A DNA stretch of 64,000 nt from contig NZ_SEMB01000013.1 in NCBI RefSeq assembly GCF_004153225.1, forward strand, positions 1-64,000, given 5' to 3'. Position 1 is the stretch's first letter; each line of letters begins with the position of its first letter. The stretch is from Sporolactobacillus sp. THM7-7. Its GTDB lineage: Bacteria > Bacillota > Bacilli > Bacillales > Sporolactobacillaceae. Below the pieces are notes generated by a model, which saw nothing but the letters and a program-made list of their open reading frames with translations, was not told the origin of the DNA and ran no database searches. The translations under genes were made by a program, and so were the position numbers. Below, piece by piece: positions 29,456-37,234 of the stretch.

Positions 29456-30112
29456 TTGACCGATTTTCAGAAATTGTCGACTTATGCGGCGGCTTTTATC
29501 CATCCTGAGAACGATGTGCTCGCCCGAATGGAAGAAGAAGCCAGACAAGTCTATATTCCGATCATGGAAAAGTCCTCGATCGCTTTCCTGCAGCAGCTGA
29601 TTCGCTGGCGAAATGTGAAACGGATTTTGGAGCTTGGCACGGCGATCGGCTACTCGGCAATCAAGATGCGTATTGCCGCGGGTCCCAACGCTAAAATTGT
29701 GACTATTGAACGGGATCGGGAAATGATCGACGAAGCGGTAAAGAATATTCAGAAGCTACGTTTCGAGGACTCGATTCAGATTGTTTCCGGAGACGCCATG
29801 GATGAGTTGGAACCTGTGGCCGAATTGGCTCCGTACGACCTGATCCTGATTGACGCGGCTAAAGCGCAGTATGAACGCCTTTTTTTAAAATATACGCGCT
29901 ATATTGAGCCGGGCGGGATGATCGTCGTCGATAATGTGTTCTTCCATGGACTCGTCTGCAATTTGGACGGTATAAAAAAAAGGCAGCTGCACGGACTTGT
30001 CCGGAAAGTGGATCACTTCAACCATTTTCTGTCAGAGAGAGATGAATTTGACACCGTCTTCCTGACCGTTGGCGACGGACTTGCCGTCAGTACAAAAAAA
30101 CCGCTGCCGTAG
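29456..30112 (+). CDS. trmR: tRNA 5-hydroxyuridine methyltransferase (class I SAM-MT, YrrM)
   Basis: A 218-residue O-methyltransferase of the catechol type: ELGTAIGYSAIKM for AdoMet, LILIDAAKAQY and GGMIVVDNVFFHG for metal and substrate binding. B. subtilis YrrM (TrmR), in the same place after mltG, makes 5-methoxyuridine at tRNA position 34. The TTG at 29456 is the start, 9 bases after GGAGAG; an in-frame GTG at 29423 precedes the ribosome site. The peptidase genes yrrN/yrrO and udk that follow in B. subtilis are missing here. Confidence 0.88.
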   Translation: MTDFQKLSTYAAAFIHPENDVLARMEEEARQVYIPIMEKSSIAFLQQLIRWRNVKRILELGTAIGYSAIKMRIAAGPNAKIVTIERDREMIDEAVKNIQKLRFEDSIQIVSGDAMDELEPVAELAPYDLILIDAAKAQYERLFLKYTRYIEPGGMIVVDNVFFHGLVCNLDGIKKRQLHGLVRKVDHFNHFLSERDEFDTVFLTVGDGLAVSTKKPLP

Positions 30113-30198
30113 GTCGTGCCATCGGAAAGCTGCATGGCTTCTGCAACATATAAAGGCAAGAACTGTATGACTATACAGGGCTTGCAAGATCTGATAAA

Positions 30199-30342
30199 AT
30201 GGTACCCGTTAAATCTCAGAAGATCGTCATCCGAGAGGTTGCAGATCTGGATGAGAGCGCCTGGGAAATCGGAATGGGCGTCAAGGGGAAAGCTATCGGC
30301 GAAGCGCCGCACAAGGCGTACCGTCGAACGGTCAACGCATGA
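30199..30342 (+). CDS. Possible 47-aa small protein, unknown
   Basis: A short ORF starting ATG GTA CCC encodes MVPVKSQKIVIREVADLDES followed by AWEIGMGVKGKAIGEAPHKA and YRRTVNA. The composition looks protein-like rather than random, but I see no good ribosome site before the ATG. The frame is open without a start for 15 codons upstream. It may be a decayed or small gene between trmR and greA. No family recognised. Confidence 0.35.
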   Translation: MVPVKSQKIVIREVADLDESAWEIGMGVKGKAIGEAPHKAYRRTVNA

Positions 30343-30424
30343 AATAAGGTGCATGACAAAGGAAATCGATAAATGAATGTTCGGGGTTTGAAAACAAAGA
30401 AGCCATACGTTTTCCTGCGATGAG

Positions 30425-30520
30425 ACAGTATAAAATTTTTGGCGGAATTAAGTATAAGGATAACTCAAGATCAGCCGGCGTCAAAGACTTGGTTTCGCCA
30501 AGTTTTTCTTTATCATTTCT
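30425..30520 (+). repeat. Interspersed repeat family 2, copy E
   Basis: Contains ATTTTTGGCGGAATTAAG and ends GACTTGGTTTCGCCAAGTTT then TTCTTTATC. The CTTGG-TTTCG-CCAAG-TTTTT end looks like a small terminator. It matches 63131-63236 and 35915-36025 and, more weakly, 61055-61142. It lies 46 bp before greA. Confidence 0.6.
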
Positions 30521-30565
30521 TACGGCATGACGCATAAAGATAAAACGAATTAGGAGTGAGTGACA

Positions 30566-31036
30566 ATGGCGGAAAAGCTTCACTATATGACCGCTGAAGG
30601 AAAAGAAAAACTGGAGCGGGAACTGGATTATTTAAAAACGGAGAAACGAAAGGAAGTCGTCGAGCGTATTAAAATCGCCCGGGGATTCGGAGACCTTTCC
30701 GAGAACTCCGAGTACGATGCAGCAAAAGACGAGCAGGCCTTTGTTGAAGCGCGCATCCAGCAGCTGGAACAAATGATTCGCAATGCCGTGATTATTGAAG
30801 ACGATGAAACGACGGACGTTGTCAAAATCGGGAAATCCGTCACATTTAAGGAACTGCCGGACGGGGACGAAGAAACGTACCAGATTGTCGGCAGTGCCGA
30901 ATCCGATCCGTTTCACGGGAAAATATCGAACGATTCGCCGATGGCGAAGGGTCTGATTGGCCTTTCGGTCGGAGAAGAAGTAAATGTCAGCACACCTGGC
31001 GGAGATATTCGCGTGAAAATTTTAAAAGTCGAATAA
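30566..31036 (+). CDS. greA: Transcription elongation factor GreA
   Basis: GreA rescues backtracked RNA polymerase by stimulating transcript cleavage. The 156-residue protein has the N-terminal coiled coil ([18 protein letters not shown]...[19 protein letters not shown], with the acidic tip D-L-S-E-N) and the C-terminal FKBP-like domain ending [14 protein letters not shown]. The start at 30566 follows AGGAGTG; a GTG at 30560 is less likely. A strong terminator follows. Confidence 0.96.
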   Translation: MAEKLHYMTAEGKEKLERELDYLKTEKRKEVVERIKIARGFGDLSENSEYDAAKDEQAFVEARIQQLEQMIRNAVIIEDDETTDVVKIGKSVTFKELPDGDEETYQIVGSAESDPFHGKISNDSPMAKGLIGLSVGEEVNVSTPGGDIRVKILKVE

Positions 31037-31068
31037 GCCGATATGTGCCGTTTGAATAAAGAACAGAG

Positions 31069-31120
31069 GCGCGGCCGGCCTGTCCGGAACGATCCCAGGG
31101 CATGCCGGCCGCGCTTTGTA
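31069..31120 (+). terminator. Terminator after greA
   Basis: GCGCGGCCGGC (31069-31079) pairs perfectly with GCCGGCCGCGC (31104-31114) around a 24-base loop, followed by TTTGTATTT. The remaining ~225 bp before yrrS include a 7-bp inverted repeat TCACACG...CGTGTGA (31181-31203) and AT-rich -10-like TATAAT and TACAAT at 31221 and 31241, but no convincing full promoter or gene. Confidence 0.75.
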
Positions 31121-31345
31121 TTTATAAAAGCCCGAACAGACAGAACAAGCGGGTCTTCCCGAAAAGTATGTTCAGGGGTCACACGACTGAGGGGGCGTGT
31201 GAGAATATAAAGTCCTCGCGTATAATCGGGACAAACGTGATACAATGGAGATATCTCTTCGACTTTCGATTTCTAATAGTCGCTAAATTTGCCGAAAATG
31301 AATGATGAATGGATTATTTTTCCTATGAAAAAGGAGGTTGTTTGC

Positions 31346-31957
31346 ATGAGAAAGGGAAGAGGGAGCGGAATCTCGTCGCGCGTCGAGCGGCGCAAGAATA
31401 AAGCCGATCATCTGCTGAACTGGGCGATTGGCGTCGTTTCTCTTTTTATTCTGGCGATTGGCTGTGTCATTCTCATTTCCGTCTTCCATATATCGCCGTC
31501 GGATAAGACGGCGACAACTCAGCAATCTCATCAAAATTCAAAAATGGATCATAAAAACGAAACGCAATCTTCGTCCAATGCTTCTTCTGATCCGTCGGGA
31601 GGAACGGATTCGGAAAGCGATAATGATCAAACTGATAGCCGTGAGGCAGGGAAAGTTCCTAATGAAGAGGAGAACGATCAAGAGGCATCCGATTCGTCGG
31701 CTCAGGACGCCGATGAAAGTCATCAGGCGTCTTATGATATGGGGTCCCCGGATTGGAACGCACAGATTGCGGCGATTGCCAAAGCGACAGGTATTGATGC
31801 GGATCGTATGACGGTACACTGGCTGGGAAACGGGGGCACACCGAACAGTTCTCTTGCCCGCGTTTCACCTAAAGACGACCAGAGCGCAAAATGGGTCGTT
31901 CATCTTGTCTATAAAGACGGAAAATGGCAGGCCGATGATGTGCAGCCACCGCAATAG
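31346..31957 (+). CDS. yrrS: DUF1510 membrane-anchored protein (YrrS-like)
   Basis: A 203-residue protein with a basic N-terminus, one membrane segment (about 26-48), a long low-complexity linker rich in Ser, Asp, Glu and Asn, and a C-terminal globular domain (MGSPDWNAQIAAIAKATG...WVVHLVYKDGKWQADDVQPP). This is the DUF1510 arrangement of YrrS, which in B. subtilis lies after greA and before pbpI. YrrS is linked to cell wall/division by localisation. The start at 31346 follows AAAGGAGG with 8-base spacing. pbpI is not present here. Confidence 0.85.
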   Translation: MRKGRGSGISSRVERRKNKADHLLNWAIGVVSLFILAIGCVILISVFHISPSDKTATTQQSHQNSKMDHKNETQSSSNASSDPSGGTDSESDNDQTDSREAGKVPNEEENDQEASDSSAQDADESHQASYDMGSPDWNAQIAAIAKATGIDADRMTVHWLGNGGTPNSSLARVSPKDDQSAKWVVHLVYKDGKWQADDVQPPQ

Positions 31958-31973
31958 CAGTAAAAGGTTGAAA

Positions 31974-32125
31974 GAGGATGTTCGAAAAGTCCGGGAAAAA
32001 TAGCTATCTGATCTCTTGGTGAGCTGGCTTCTCCGCTCCTTACGTACCTGTATCGTACGCTCTGGTGTTCGAAGCTGCGCTTTCTCGACCTTCTCGGCTC
32101 TTTTTGTCTTCCCTTTCGAAAAGAC
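31974..32125 (+). repeat. Interspersed repeat family 1, copy B
   Basis: Begins AAAGAGGATGTTCGAAAAGT, CCGGGAAAAATAGCT, then TCCGCTCCTTACGTACCTGT, CGTACGCTCTGGTGTTCGAA, CTTTCTCGACCTTCTCGGC. This is the best-conserved copy and matches 12942-13095 in its first 45 bp and 42709-42812 (reversed) in its last 75 bp. It sits between yrrS and mtnN and ends just before the mtnN ribosome site. Confidence 0.7.
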
Positions 32126-32142
32126 ATTGAAAGGACATAGAG

Positions 32143-32859
32143 ATGAAAATTGGATTAATCGGTGCAATGGAAGAAGAAGTTGCGATACTAAGGGCGCACA
32201 TACAAACACCCCGGAAAACGGAAGAGGCGCATTGTCTTTTTTACACGGGGAGACTGGCCGGCCAGGATGTCGTATTACTGCAATCGGGAATCGGCAAGGT
32301 CAATGCCGCCATGGGAACGACGCTTCTGATCGACCGGTTCCGTCCCGATGCAGTGATCAATACCGGATCGGCGGGAGGACTCGACTCGGCTCTCGACATT
32401 GGGGATGTGGTCATCTCCTCTGAAGTGCTGCATCACGACGTCGATGCGACCGCTTTCGGTTATCTCCCGGGTCAGGTCCCGCAAATGCCTGCGGTTTTTA
32501 AAGCGGATACGGGTCTGGAAGAGTTAGCCGGAAAAGTATCTGAAACCGTATACAAAAGTCATCGAACGGTTCATGGGCCGATCGCTACGGGCGATGCTTT
32601 TATGTCGGATCCGGACCGAATCGCGAAGCTGAAAGCTCTTTTTCCCGAGGTTAAAGCCGTCGAGATGGAAGGAGCCGCGATTGCCCAGGTATGCCGACAG
32701 TTCGGTGTTCCCTTCCTTGTTGTCCGGTCGCTTTCCGACATCGCGGGAAAACAGTCCGATCTGTCTTTTGAGCAGTTCCTGGAAACGGCTGCGAAACATT
32801 CCGCACAGTTTGTGCTATCACTTTTAAAGGAGATAGATATTGATGCCGGAACAAAATAA
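32143..32859 (+). CDS. mtnN: 5'-methylthioadenosine/S-adenosylhomocysteine nucleosidase
   Basis: MtnN (Pfs) removes adenine from MTA and SAH, the first step in SAH detoxification. The 238-residue protein has the catalytic Glu in IGAMEEEVA (E12), the GSAGGL nucleobase loop, [12 protein letters not shown] and the catalytic Asp in VRSLSDIAG. The start at 32143 follows GAAAGGACATAGAG. It overlaps luxS by 17 bases, so SAH is turned to S-ribosylhomocysteine and then to homocysteine plus DPD by adjacent gene products. Confidence 0.96.
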   Translation: MKIGLIGAMEEEVAILRAHIQTPRKTEEAHCLFYTGRLAGQDVVLLQSGIGKVNAAMGTTLLIDRFRPDAVINTGSAGGLDSALDIGDVVISSEVLHHDVDATAFGYLPGQVPQMPAVFKADTGLEELAGKVSETVYKSHRTVHGPIATGDAFMSDPDRIAKLKALFPEVKAVEMEGAAIAQVCRQFGVPFLVVRSLSDIAGKQSDLSFEQFLETAAKHSAQFVLSLLKEIDIDAGTK

Positions 32860-33313
32860 GATGAACGTGGAAAGTTTCAATTTGGATCACACAAAAGTTA
32901 AAGCTCCTTATGTCCGTCTTGTCGGAATAACCGAAGGGGTTCACGGAGATAAAATCTATAAGTATGATGTCCGCTTCTGCCAGCCGAATAAGGAGCATAT
33001 GGAAATGCCTGCCCTGCATTCGCTGGAGCATCTGATGGCGGAGAACATTCGTAATCACATCTCCGGCATTTTCGATGTCGGTCCGATGGGGTGCCAGACT
33101 GGTTTTTACGTGTCGATCGTGAATAACGGCAGTTACGAAGCCATACTGGCTGCTTTAGATAAAACACTGCTCGATGTCCTGAACGCCACCGAAGTGCCGG
33201 CCGCAAACTGCTATCAGTGCGGCTGGGCGGCCAGTCACAGTCTGGAAGGCGCCCAAAAAATCGCCAAAAAAATGCTTGATCATAAAGATGAATGGAAAGA
33301 AGTTTACGCGTGA
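32843..33313 (+). CDS. luxS: S-ribosylhomocysteinase LuxS
   Basis: LuxS cleaves S-ribosylhomocysteine to homocysteine and DPD, the precursor of AI-2. The 156-residue protein has the metal site [13 protein letters not shown] (H59, H63) with C126 in [13 protein letters not shown] and the catalytic C84 in MGCQTGFY. The ATG at 32843 follows AAAGGAGATAG inside mtnN. In B. subtilis mtnN is followed by mccA-mccB, and luxS is elsewhere; here luxS has that place. Confidence 0.96.
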   Translation: MPEQNKMNVESFNLDHTKVKAPYVRLVGITEGVHGDKIYKYDVRFCQPNKEHMEMPALHSLEHLMAENIRNHISGIFDVGPMGCQTGFYVSIVNNGSYEAILAALDKTLLDVLNATEVPAANCYQCGWAASHSLEGAQKIAKKMLDHKDEWKEVYA

Positions 33314-33453
33314 TTTTTCAGAGGCAGGAACCCATAATTTCCGGAAGAGACAGCCGTAAACGGTAAGAAATCAATAATCGTTGTTTAACAGGAAGAAACT
33401 ACCTTCTCTATTTCCCTCATTCCCATGTTAAAGTGGGATTTGGAGGGATGAGA

Positions 33454-33681
33454 TTGGAAGAGAAACAGAGAATCATTTATGGAAAAATCACGGATTGCCG
33501 CAGAATAGGTTTCCTTTGCCTGTTTTTAGGCGGATTTCTGTTTATCGGCACGCTGATCCCCGCCTATGAAGGCGTTCCCCATAAATCTGAAATACTTTTG
33601 TTGTCCAGTCAGTTCTTTCTGCTGCTTGCTTTATTTTTCCGCTGGAGAATGGCACAATTAAAGAGAAAACTGGATCAATAG
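33454..33681 (+). CDS. yrhC: YrhC-like small membrane protein
   Basis: A 75-residue protein with two membrane segments (about 19-40 and 51-68) and a short basic C-terminus ending RWRMAQLKRKLDQ. Size, topology and the CRRIGFLCLFLGGFLFIGTLIP segment resemble YrhC of B. subtilis, the last gene of the mtnN-mccA-mccB-yrhC operon. The TTG at 33454 is chosen as start because GGAGG at 33442-33446 is 7 bases away; the ATG at 33448 touches the site. Function unknown. A 140-bp gap separates it from luxS. Confidence 0.7.
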   Translation: MEEKQRIIYGKITDCRRIGFLCLFLGGFLFIGTLIPAYEGVPHKSEILLLSSQFFLLLALFFRWRMAQLKRKLDQ

Positions 33682-33813
33682 AATAAAAGGGAGCGGGGCA
33701 GCGGATTGAGAAAGCACGCTTCTGCTCTCGCTGTTACAGCAGTTCTTGCTTGTGAACGGCGGGCTTGTCCGCAGTGTTTCAATAGATCCCGCTAATCATT
33801 CCATTTAAACAGG

Positions 33814-33845
33814 AAAAAGCGCCCGCTGTTCAGGGCGCTTTTTTC
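33814..33845. terminator. Bidirectional terminator between yrhC and the FAD protein
   Basis: AAAAAGCGCCC pairs with GGGCGCTTTTTT around CGCTGTTCA-type loop; both strands end in a T-run, so it can end yrhC (plus) and the minus-strand FAD gene. Confidence 0.85.
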
Positions 33846-33880
33846 GTATCGTACAGACCGCCGCTGTATGGCAGTGTTTT

Positions 33881-34453
33881 TTATTTTTTCGCAGGAACGG
33901 CTTCATGATCGATGTACCGTTCCTCTTTTCGTTTGCTGATCAAGTTGATCGCCGTCTTTGCTCCGTCCCCGCTCGTCACGATTGTATGAACGCTGACGCC
34001 GGCGGCCACACCTGCCGCCCAGATGCCGTCAATACTTGTATGGCCGTCAGGATCCGTCTCGATCACCGTTTTCACATACTTTTCCTGCCCGGCTTTCGTT
34101 TTCAGTCCGATGCGCTCTGCCAGTTTTGCGTTGGCACCGGTGGCAAGAATCACTTCCCCAGCTTCAAATGTTTCGCCGTCTTCCGTTTCAATGGCGAATC
34201 CTTCGCCGTTTTTACTGATGTCGGTTACCTGTGCCTTCTTGATCTCGGTCCCAAACTCTTCTGCCTGTTTGCGTCCTGTTTCGACGAGTTCCGTGCCGGT
34301 TATTTCTCCGGTTCCATAGTGGTTTTTCAGAAGAGCGCGCTGCGTCAGTCCCTTCTCATTGTCCAGCAAAAGCGTTTTCAGCCCGCTTCTGCTTAGAAAC
34401 AGAGAGGCACTCTGGCCTGCTGGTCCGCCTCCGATTACTGCAACATCATACAT
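33881..34453 (-). CDS. Single-domain FAD-binding oxidoreductase-like protein
   Basis: A 190-residue protein with an N-terminal FAD-binding Rossmann motif (DVAVIGGGPAGQSASLFLSRSG), a middle VILATGANAKLAERIG and a C-terminal IDGIWAAGVAAGVSVHTIVTSGDGAKTA, the second FAD motif of thioredoxin-reductase-like flavoproteins. It is about 60% of normal length: the NAD(P)-binding domain and the CxxC redox pair are absent. Homologues of this short form exist in Bacillales; partners are unknown. Start at 34453 with TAGGAGG spaced 10 bases. Whether it is active alone is unclear. Confidence 0.8.
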   Translation of the reverse strand: MYDVAVIGGGPAGQSASLFLSRSGLKTLLLDNEKGLTQRALLKNHYGTGEITGTELVETGRKQAEEFGTEIKKAQVTDISKNGEGFAIETEDGETFEAGEVILATGANAKLAERIGLKTKAGQEKYVKTVIETDPDGHTSIDGIWAAGVAAGVSVHTIVTSGDGAKTAINLISKRKEERYIDHEAVPAKK

Positions 34454-34508
34454 GAGTTGATGCCTCCTATAAAAAGCGTTGTGTTTCGTCCATCATCTTT
34501 TATCATAT

Positions 34509-34799
34509 CTAATTTCGAATTTCAAAGCTCATAAAATGCTCAGCTGTCTCGTTTTCGCGGATGTCCACATTTTCAACCCGTGAAAACGGGCTCCCCTCTT
34601 TAATGGCGGCAACGAATCGCTCCATGCTCCGATCGGCTCCCTCGGCAACGATTTCAACGGTACCGTCAGGCTTGTTGCGCACCCAGCCGTTCACGCCTGC
34701 CGATTGCGCGGCCTGACGGGTAAAATAACGAAAACCGACCGCCTGTACCCTTCCGCTCACGATGATGTGCACGCTTTTGATACTCTCTGGATCCGACAT
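34509..34799 (-). CDS. acyP: Acylphosphatase
   Basis: A 96-residue acylphosphatase that hydrolyses carboxyl-phosphate bonds. The family motifs are present: VSGRVQAVGFRYFTR with the catalytic Arg, and GWVRNKPDGTVEIVAEG with the catalytic Asn. Start at 34799 follows GGGGAAGTGGC. The gene stands alone between the FAD protein and sigK, with no evident shared promoter. Cellular role uncertain, as for most bacterial members. Confidence 0.92.
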   Translation of the reverse strand: MSDPESIKSVHIIVSGRVQAVGFRYFTRQAAQSAGVNGWVRNKPDGTVEIVAEGADRSMERFVAAIKEGSPFSRVENVDIRENETAEHFMSFEIRN

Positions 34800-34906
34800 G
34801 CCACTTCCCCGCTTTCATCCGTTATAAATACAGTTTACCATTGATTTACAGGGGATAAAAGCCGATAGGGCAGGCACCCGCCTGATTGGTCTTGTGGAGA
34901 ACGCAC

Positions 34907-35608
34907 CTAACGCTTTGGCTGTCTGTAGATTTCATTAAAAAGCTTCATCAGGGCGCGCTTTTCAATCCGCGATACATAACTTCGGGAAATAGACAGCTTT
35001 TCCGCAATTTCGCGCTGGGTCATTTCTTCACGGTTATCCAGTCCAAAGCGGGAGATAACGACTTCTTTTTCACGCGGATCGAGAACGTGCAGCGATTCAT
35101 AAATCTTTTTTGTCTCCATATTTAATGAAATCTCATCAACGACATCTTTGTTTGTCGATTTCAGAATATCGATCAATGAAATCGTGTTCCCCTCCTTATC
35201 CTGACCGATCGGATCGTTCAGGGAAACATCTTTCCGCGTTTTTTTCAGTCCCCGCAAATGCATTAATATTTCATTTTCGATACAACGGGCCGCATAGGTG
35301 GCCAGCTTTGTTCCCTTTCCGGTCGAATAACTCTCAATGGCCTTTATCAGTCCGATGGTCCCGATAGAGATGAGATCGTCCGTATCTTCCTTTGTATTCT
35401 CGAATTTTTTGACGATATGGGCAACGAGCCGCAGGTTATGCTCGATTAACTTGTCGCGGGCCTCCTTGTCCCCCTGCGCCATCTGCCGAAGGTACTGTTT
35501 TTCTTCTTTCTCGGAAAGCGGCTGCGGGAAGGCATTGTTTTTCACATAGGAGACAAGCAGCCACACCTGTTTAAACAGATAAGCGAGTCCGCCAACGATC
35601 GACAGCAT
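34907..35608 (-). CDS. sigK: RNA polymerase sigma-K (pro-form), uninterrupted
   Basis: Sigma-K directs late mother-cell sporulation genes. The 233-residue protein has an N-terminal hydrophobic pro-sequence ([20 protein letters not shown]) before the conserved [11 protein letters not shown], so SpoIVFB-type processing near residue 20 is expected. Region 2 ([29 protein letters not shown]) and region 4 ([25 protein letters not shown]) follow. The start at 35608 has TTAGGAGGGAG. In B. subtilis the gene is split by the skin element; here it is whole in the chromosome. Confidence 0.95.
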   Translation of the reverse strand: MLSIVGGLAYLFKQVWLLVSYVKNNAFPQPLSEKEEKQYLRQMAQGDKEARDKLIEHNLRLVAHIVKKFENTKEDTDDLISIGTIGLIKAIESYSTGKGTKLATYAARCIENEILMHLRGLKKTRKDVSLNDPIGQDKEGNTISLIDILKSTNKDVVDEISLNMETKKIYESLHVLDPREKEVVISRFGLDNREEMTQREIAEKLSISRSYVSRIEKRALMKLFNEIYRQPKR

Positions 35609-35773
35609 GCTCTCCCTCCTAAGCGGTAAGTTGGTTTTCATTGCTGTCTTCTATTCTATGGCTTCTCAGCCCGTCTTTTGTCTGTCCCATCGAGAATATC
35701 GGGTCATTTGCCCGGTCAAAAAAGGAATTGCTGAATAAAGTATAGTGAACCTACACAAAGGAGCTGATCATGA

Positions 35774-35872
35774 ATGAGCTATTCAGGCGGTTACGGGTAC
35801 GGATCGGGCTTCGCCTTGATCGTCGTTCTCTTCATTCTGTTGATTATCGTTGGAGCTGCATACGTTTATTAA
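35774..35872 (+). CDS. YjcZ-family tiny sporulation membrane protein
   Basis: A 32-residue protein, MSYSGGYGYGSGFALIVVLF followed by ILLIIVGAAYVY: a Gly/Tyr/Ser-rich head and one membrane helix. This matches the YjcZ/SscA family of tiny proteins linked to spore assembly. AAAGGAG (35757-35763) lies 10 bases before the ATG at 35774, and a terminator follows at 35886. It is too short for ordinary ORF calls. It is transcribed divergently from sigK and probably sporulation-controlled. Confidence 0.85.
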   Translation: MSYSGGYGYGSGFALIVVLFILLIIVGAAYVY

Positions 35873-35885
35873 TGAATAAGAAGAA

Positions 35886-35915
35886 GGCTCGCTGCAATGC
35901 GGGCCGCTTTTTTTT
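35886..35915 (+). terminator. Terminator after the YjcZ-like gene
   Basis: GGCTCGC pairs, with one G-U, with GCGGGCC, then GCTTTTTTTT. Confidence 0.75.
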
Positions 35916-36025
35916 ATACGTTGAGAACGCGTAAAATTTCTGGCAGATTTAAGAATCTGGAAAACGAAGCCTCAGGCTGTTTCAAAGACCAGCCAGTCGT
36001 CGTGTTTTTCTAGAACTAAAACAGG
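35915..36025 (+). repeat. Interspersed repeat family 2, copy F
   Basis: Starts TATACGTTGAGAACGCG and contains AAAATTTCTGGCAGATTTAA and CTCAGGCTGTTTC. Its first half matches 63131-63236 closely; the second half is more degenerate. It lies directly after the YjcZ terminator and beside the sda stop. Confidence 0.55.
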
Positions 36026-36041
36026 ATAAATGGGTTTATGA

Positions 36042-36176
36042 TTATCGCTGTTTCGAGACGGTTAGCGAGCGTCGTTTGATTTCCAGTTCGATCAGTTGGA
36101 TAAAATCTTCGCTTAAATGGTATTGCTTTGCCTTGACATACGATTCAATCAACAAGTCGTCCGACAAATTCTCCAT
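36042..36176 (-). CDS. sda: Sporulation checkpoint kinase inhibitor Sda
   Basis: Sda is a small helical-hairpin protein that binds KinA/KinB and blocks Spo0A activation when replication is active or damaged. The 44-residue sequence [20 protein letters not shown], continuing [18 protein letters not shown], resembles B. subtilis Sda along its length. The strong AAGGAGG (plus 36201-36207) is 24 bases upstream, further than usual, and CGGGAA lies nearer the ATG. DnaA boxes and a promoter lie upstream. The family assignment is clear; the exact start is less so. Confidence 0.9.
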   Translation of the reverse strand: MENLSDDLLIESYVKAKQYHLSEDFIQLIELEIKRRSLTVSKQR

Positions 36177-36228
36177 GAGATTCCCGGTTTTCGGTCCACA
36201 CCTCCTTGAGAGAAAAACCATGCATCAA

Positions 36229-36375
36229 CTATCCACATAAACTCTATCATGATCCCAGATGAAGAACAATCGTACTTTTATCCACAGATGTTGGTGGATA
36301 ACTTGTGTGTTTTTCTAACATTCGATAAAAAAAGCTGTGATATACTGTCTGAATATGTGGACAAGTTTATCCACA
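36229..36375. promoter_or_regulatory. DnaA-box cluster upstream of sda
   Basis: Five 9-mers matching TTATCCACA: perfect at 36278-36286 and 36367-36375 (plus); one mismatch at 36229-36237 (CTATCCACA), 36293-36301 (GGTGGATAA, minus) and 36356-36364 (TGTGGACAA, minus). In B. subtilis DnaA activates sda through such boxes. The cluster could in principle be an origin-like or titration site, but there is no AT-rich unwinding element or dnaA gene near. Confidence 0.8.
36241..36269 (-). promoter_or_regulatory. Promoter of sda
   Basis: On the minus strand TTGTTC (36269-36264), 17-bp spacer, TAGAGT (36246-36241). The DnaA box at 36229-36237 overlaps the expected start site; the others lie upstream. 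Confidence 0.55.
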
Positions 36376-36712
36376 GGAAAGAGAGGGATCAGATCTTGTC
36401 GAAATATTTCTGTTCTTATTTTTGATTGGAAGAAGCTGTTATTGATCATTTACTTCAGTCTGTGTATGGTTAAGCGAGGCATGAAACCGTCCGGCTTATA
36501 AAAATCTGAGAAGAACTTGTCAAAGGACGCGGCGGCTTCTGCGTTGGGTCACAGGACGTTGTACAAGCTTTCAGGAGAAGTTCCATCCAGTCTTTTCCAA
36601 ACTTTTCCCAATCTCCGCTCCGATACACATTTTTTCAAAAAATATCACCTTAGGGCTTGGTAAATTTGGCGACATGTGGGAAAATGAGAACAGAATACGA
36701 GGTGCTTCTCTC
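36376..36712 (+). other. Intergenic region before yqeG, no gene found
   Basis: 337 bp without a protein-like ORF, RNA motif or clear terminator. A weak CTTTTCCAAACTTTTCCCAA segment (36592-36611) recalls part of reversed repeat family 1 copy C, but the match is too short to call. Confidence 0.4.
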
Positions 36713-37234
36713 TTGCTGAAAAAATTCTTACCAGAAGAACATGTCAACAGTATCCTGGATATTCAGCCGGAAATGCTGAAAAATCGCGGTATTAAAGGTA
36801 TTATTACAGATCTTGACAATACGCTCGTGGCTTGGAACGAGGCCAATATGACACCGGAGCTGGCCAAATGGTTCGCGGCTTTACAAAAAGCGGGCATTGC
36901 CGTCATGATCCTTTCCAATAACAAGAAAAAAAGAGTGGAGCGATTTTCCGCCGAAGCCAATATTCCTTTTATTTTTCGAGCGAGAAAACCGCTGCCCCAT
37001 GCTTTCAAGCGCGCCATGAAAAAAATGAATCTGACAAAAGACGAACTGGTCGTCATCGGGGATCAGATCATGACCGACGTCTGGGGAGGAAACCAGATCG
37101 GCGCCCACACGATTTTAGTTGCCCCCATTACCTCAACAGACGGCTGGATGACCCGATTCAATCGTCGATTGGAGCATCTTGTGCTCTCAAAGATGCGGCA
37201 AAAAGGATGGGTGACATGGGAGGACAGCCGATGA
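36713..37234 (+). CDS. yqeG: YqeG-family HAD phosphatase
   Basis: A 173-residue HAD III-A phosphatase. Motif I is DLDNTLVAWN, motif II MILSNNKKKRV, motif III FKRAMKKM and motif IV VVIGDQIMTDVWGGN. It heads the conserved Bacillales cluster yqeG-yqeH-aroE-nadD-yqeK-rsfS. TTG 36713 is the start, 8 bases after GAGGTG and giving MLKKFLPEEHV as in homologues; the ATG at 36674 has no ribosome site. Homologues in other bacteria act on phosphatidylglycerophosphate (PgpP); the substrate here is unknown. The stop overlaps yqeH by 4 bases. Confidence 0.9.
   Translation: MLKKFLPEEHVNSILDIQPEMLKNRGIKGIITDLDNTLVAWNEANMTPELAKWFAALQKAGIAVMILSNNKKKRVERFSAEANIPFIFRARKPLPHAFKRAMKKMNLTKDELVVIGDQIMTDVWGGNQIGAHTILVAPITSTDGWMTRFNRRLEHLVLSKMRQKGWVTWEDSR

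Noticed and set aside
36278-36375. DnaA boxes as a replication origin
   Set aside because: There is no AT-rich unwinding region, no dnaA/dnaN nearby, and sda next to the boxes explains them.
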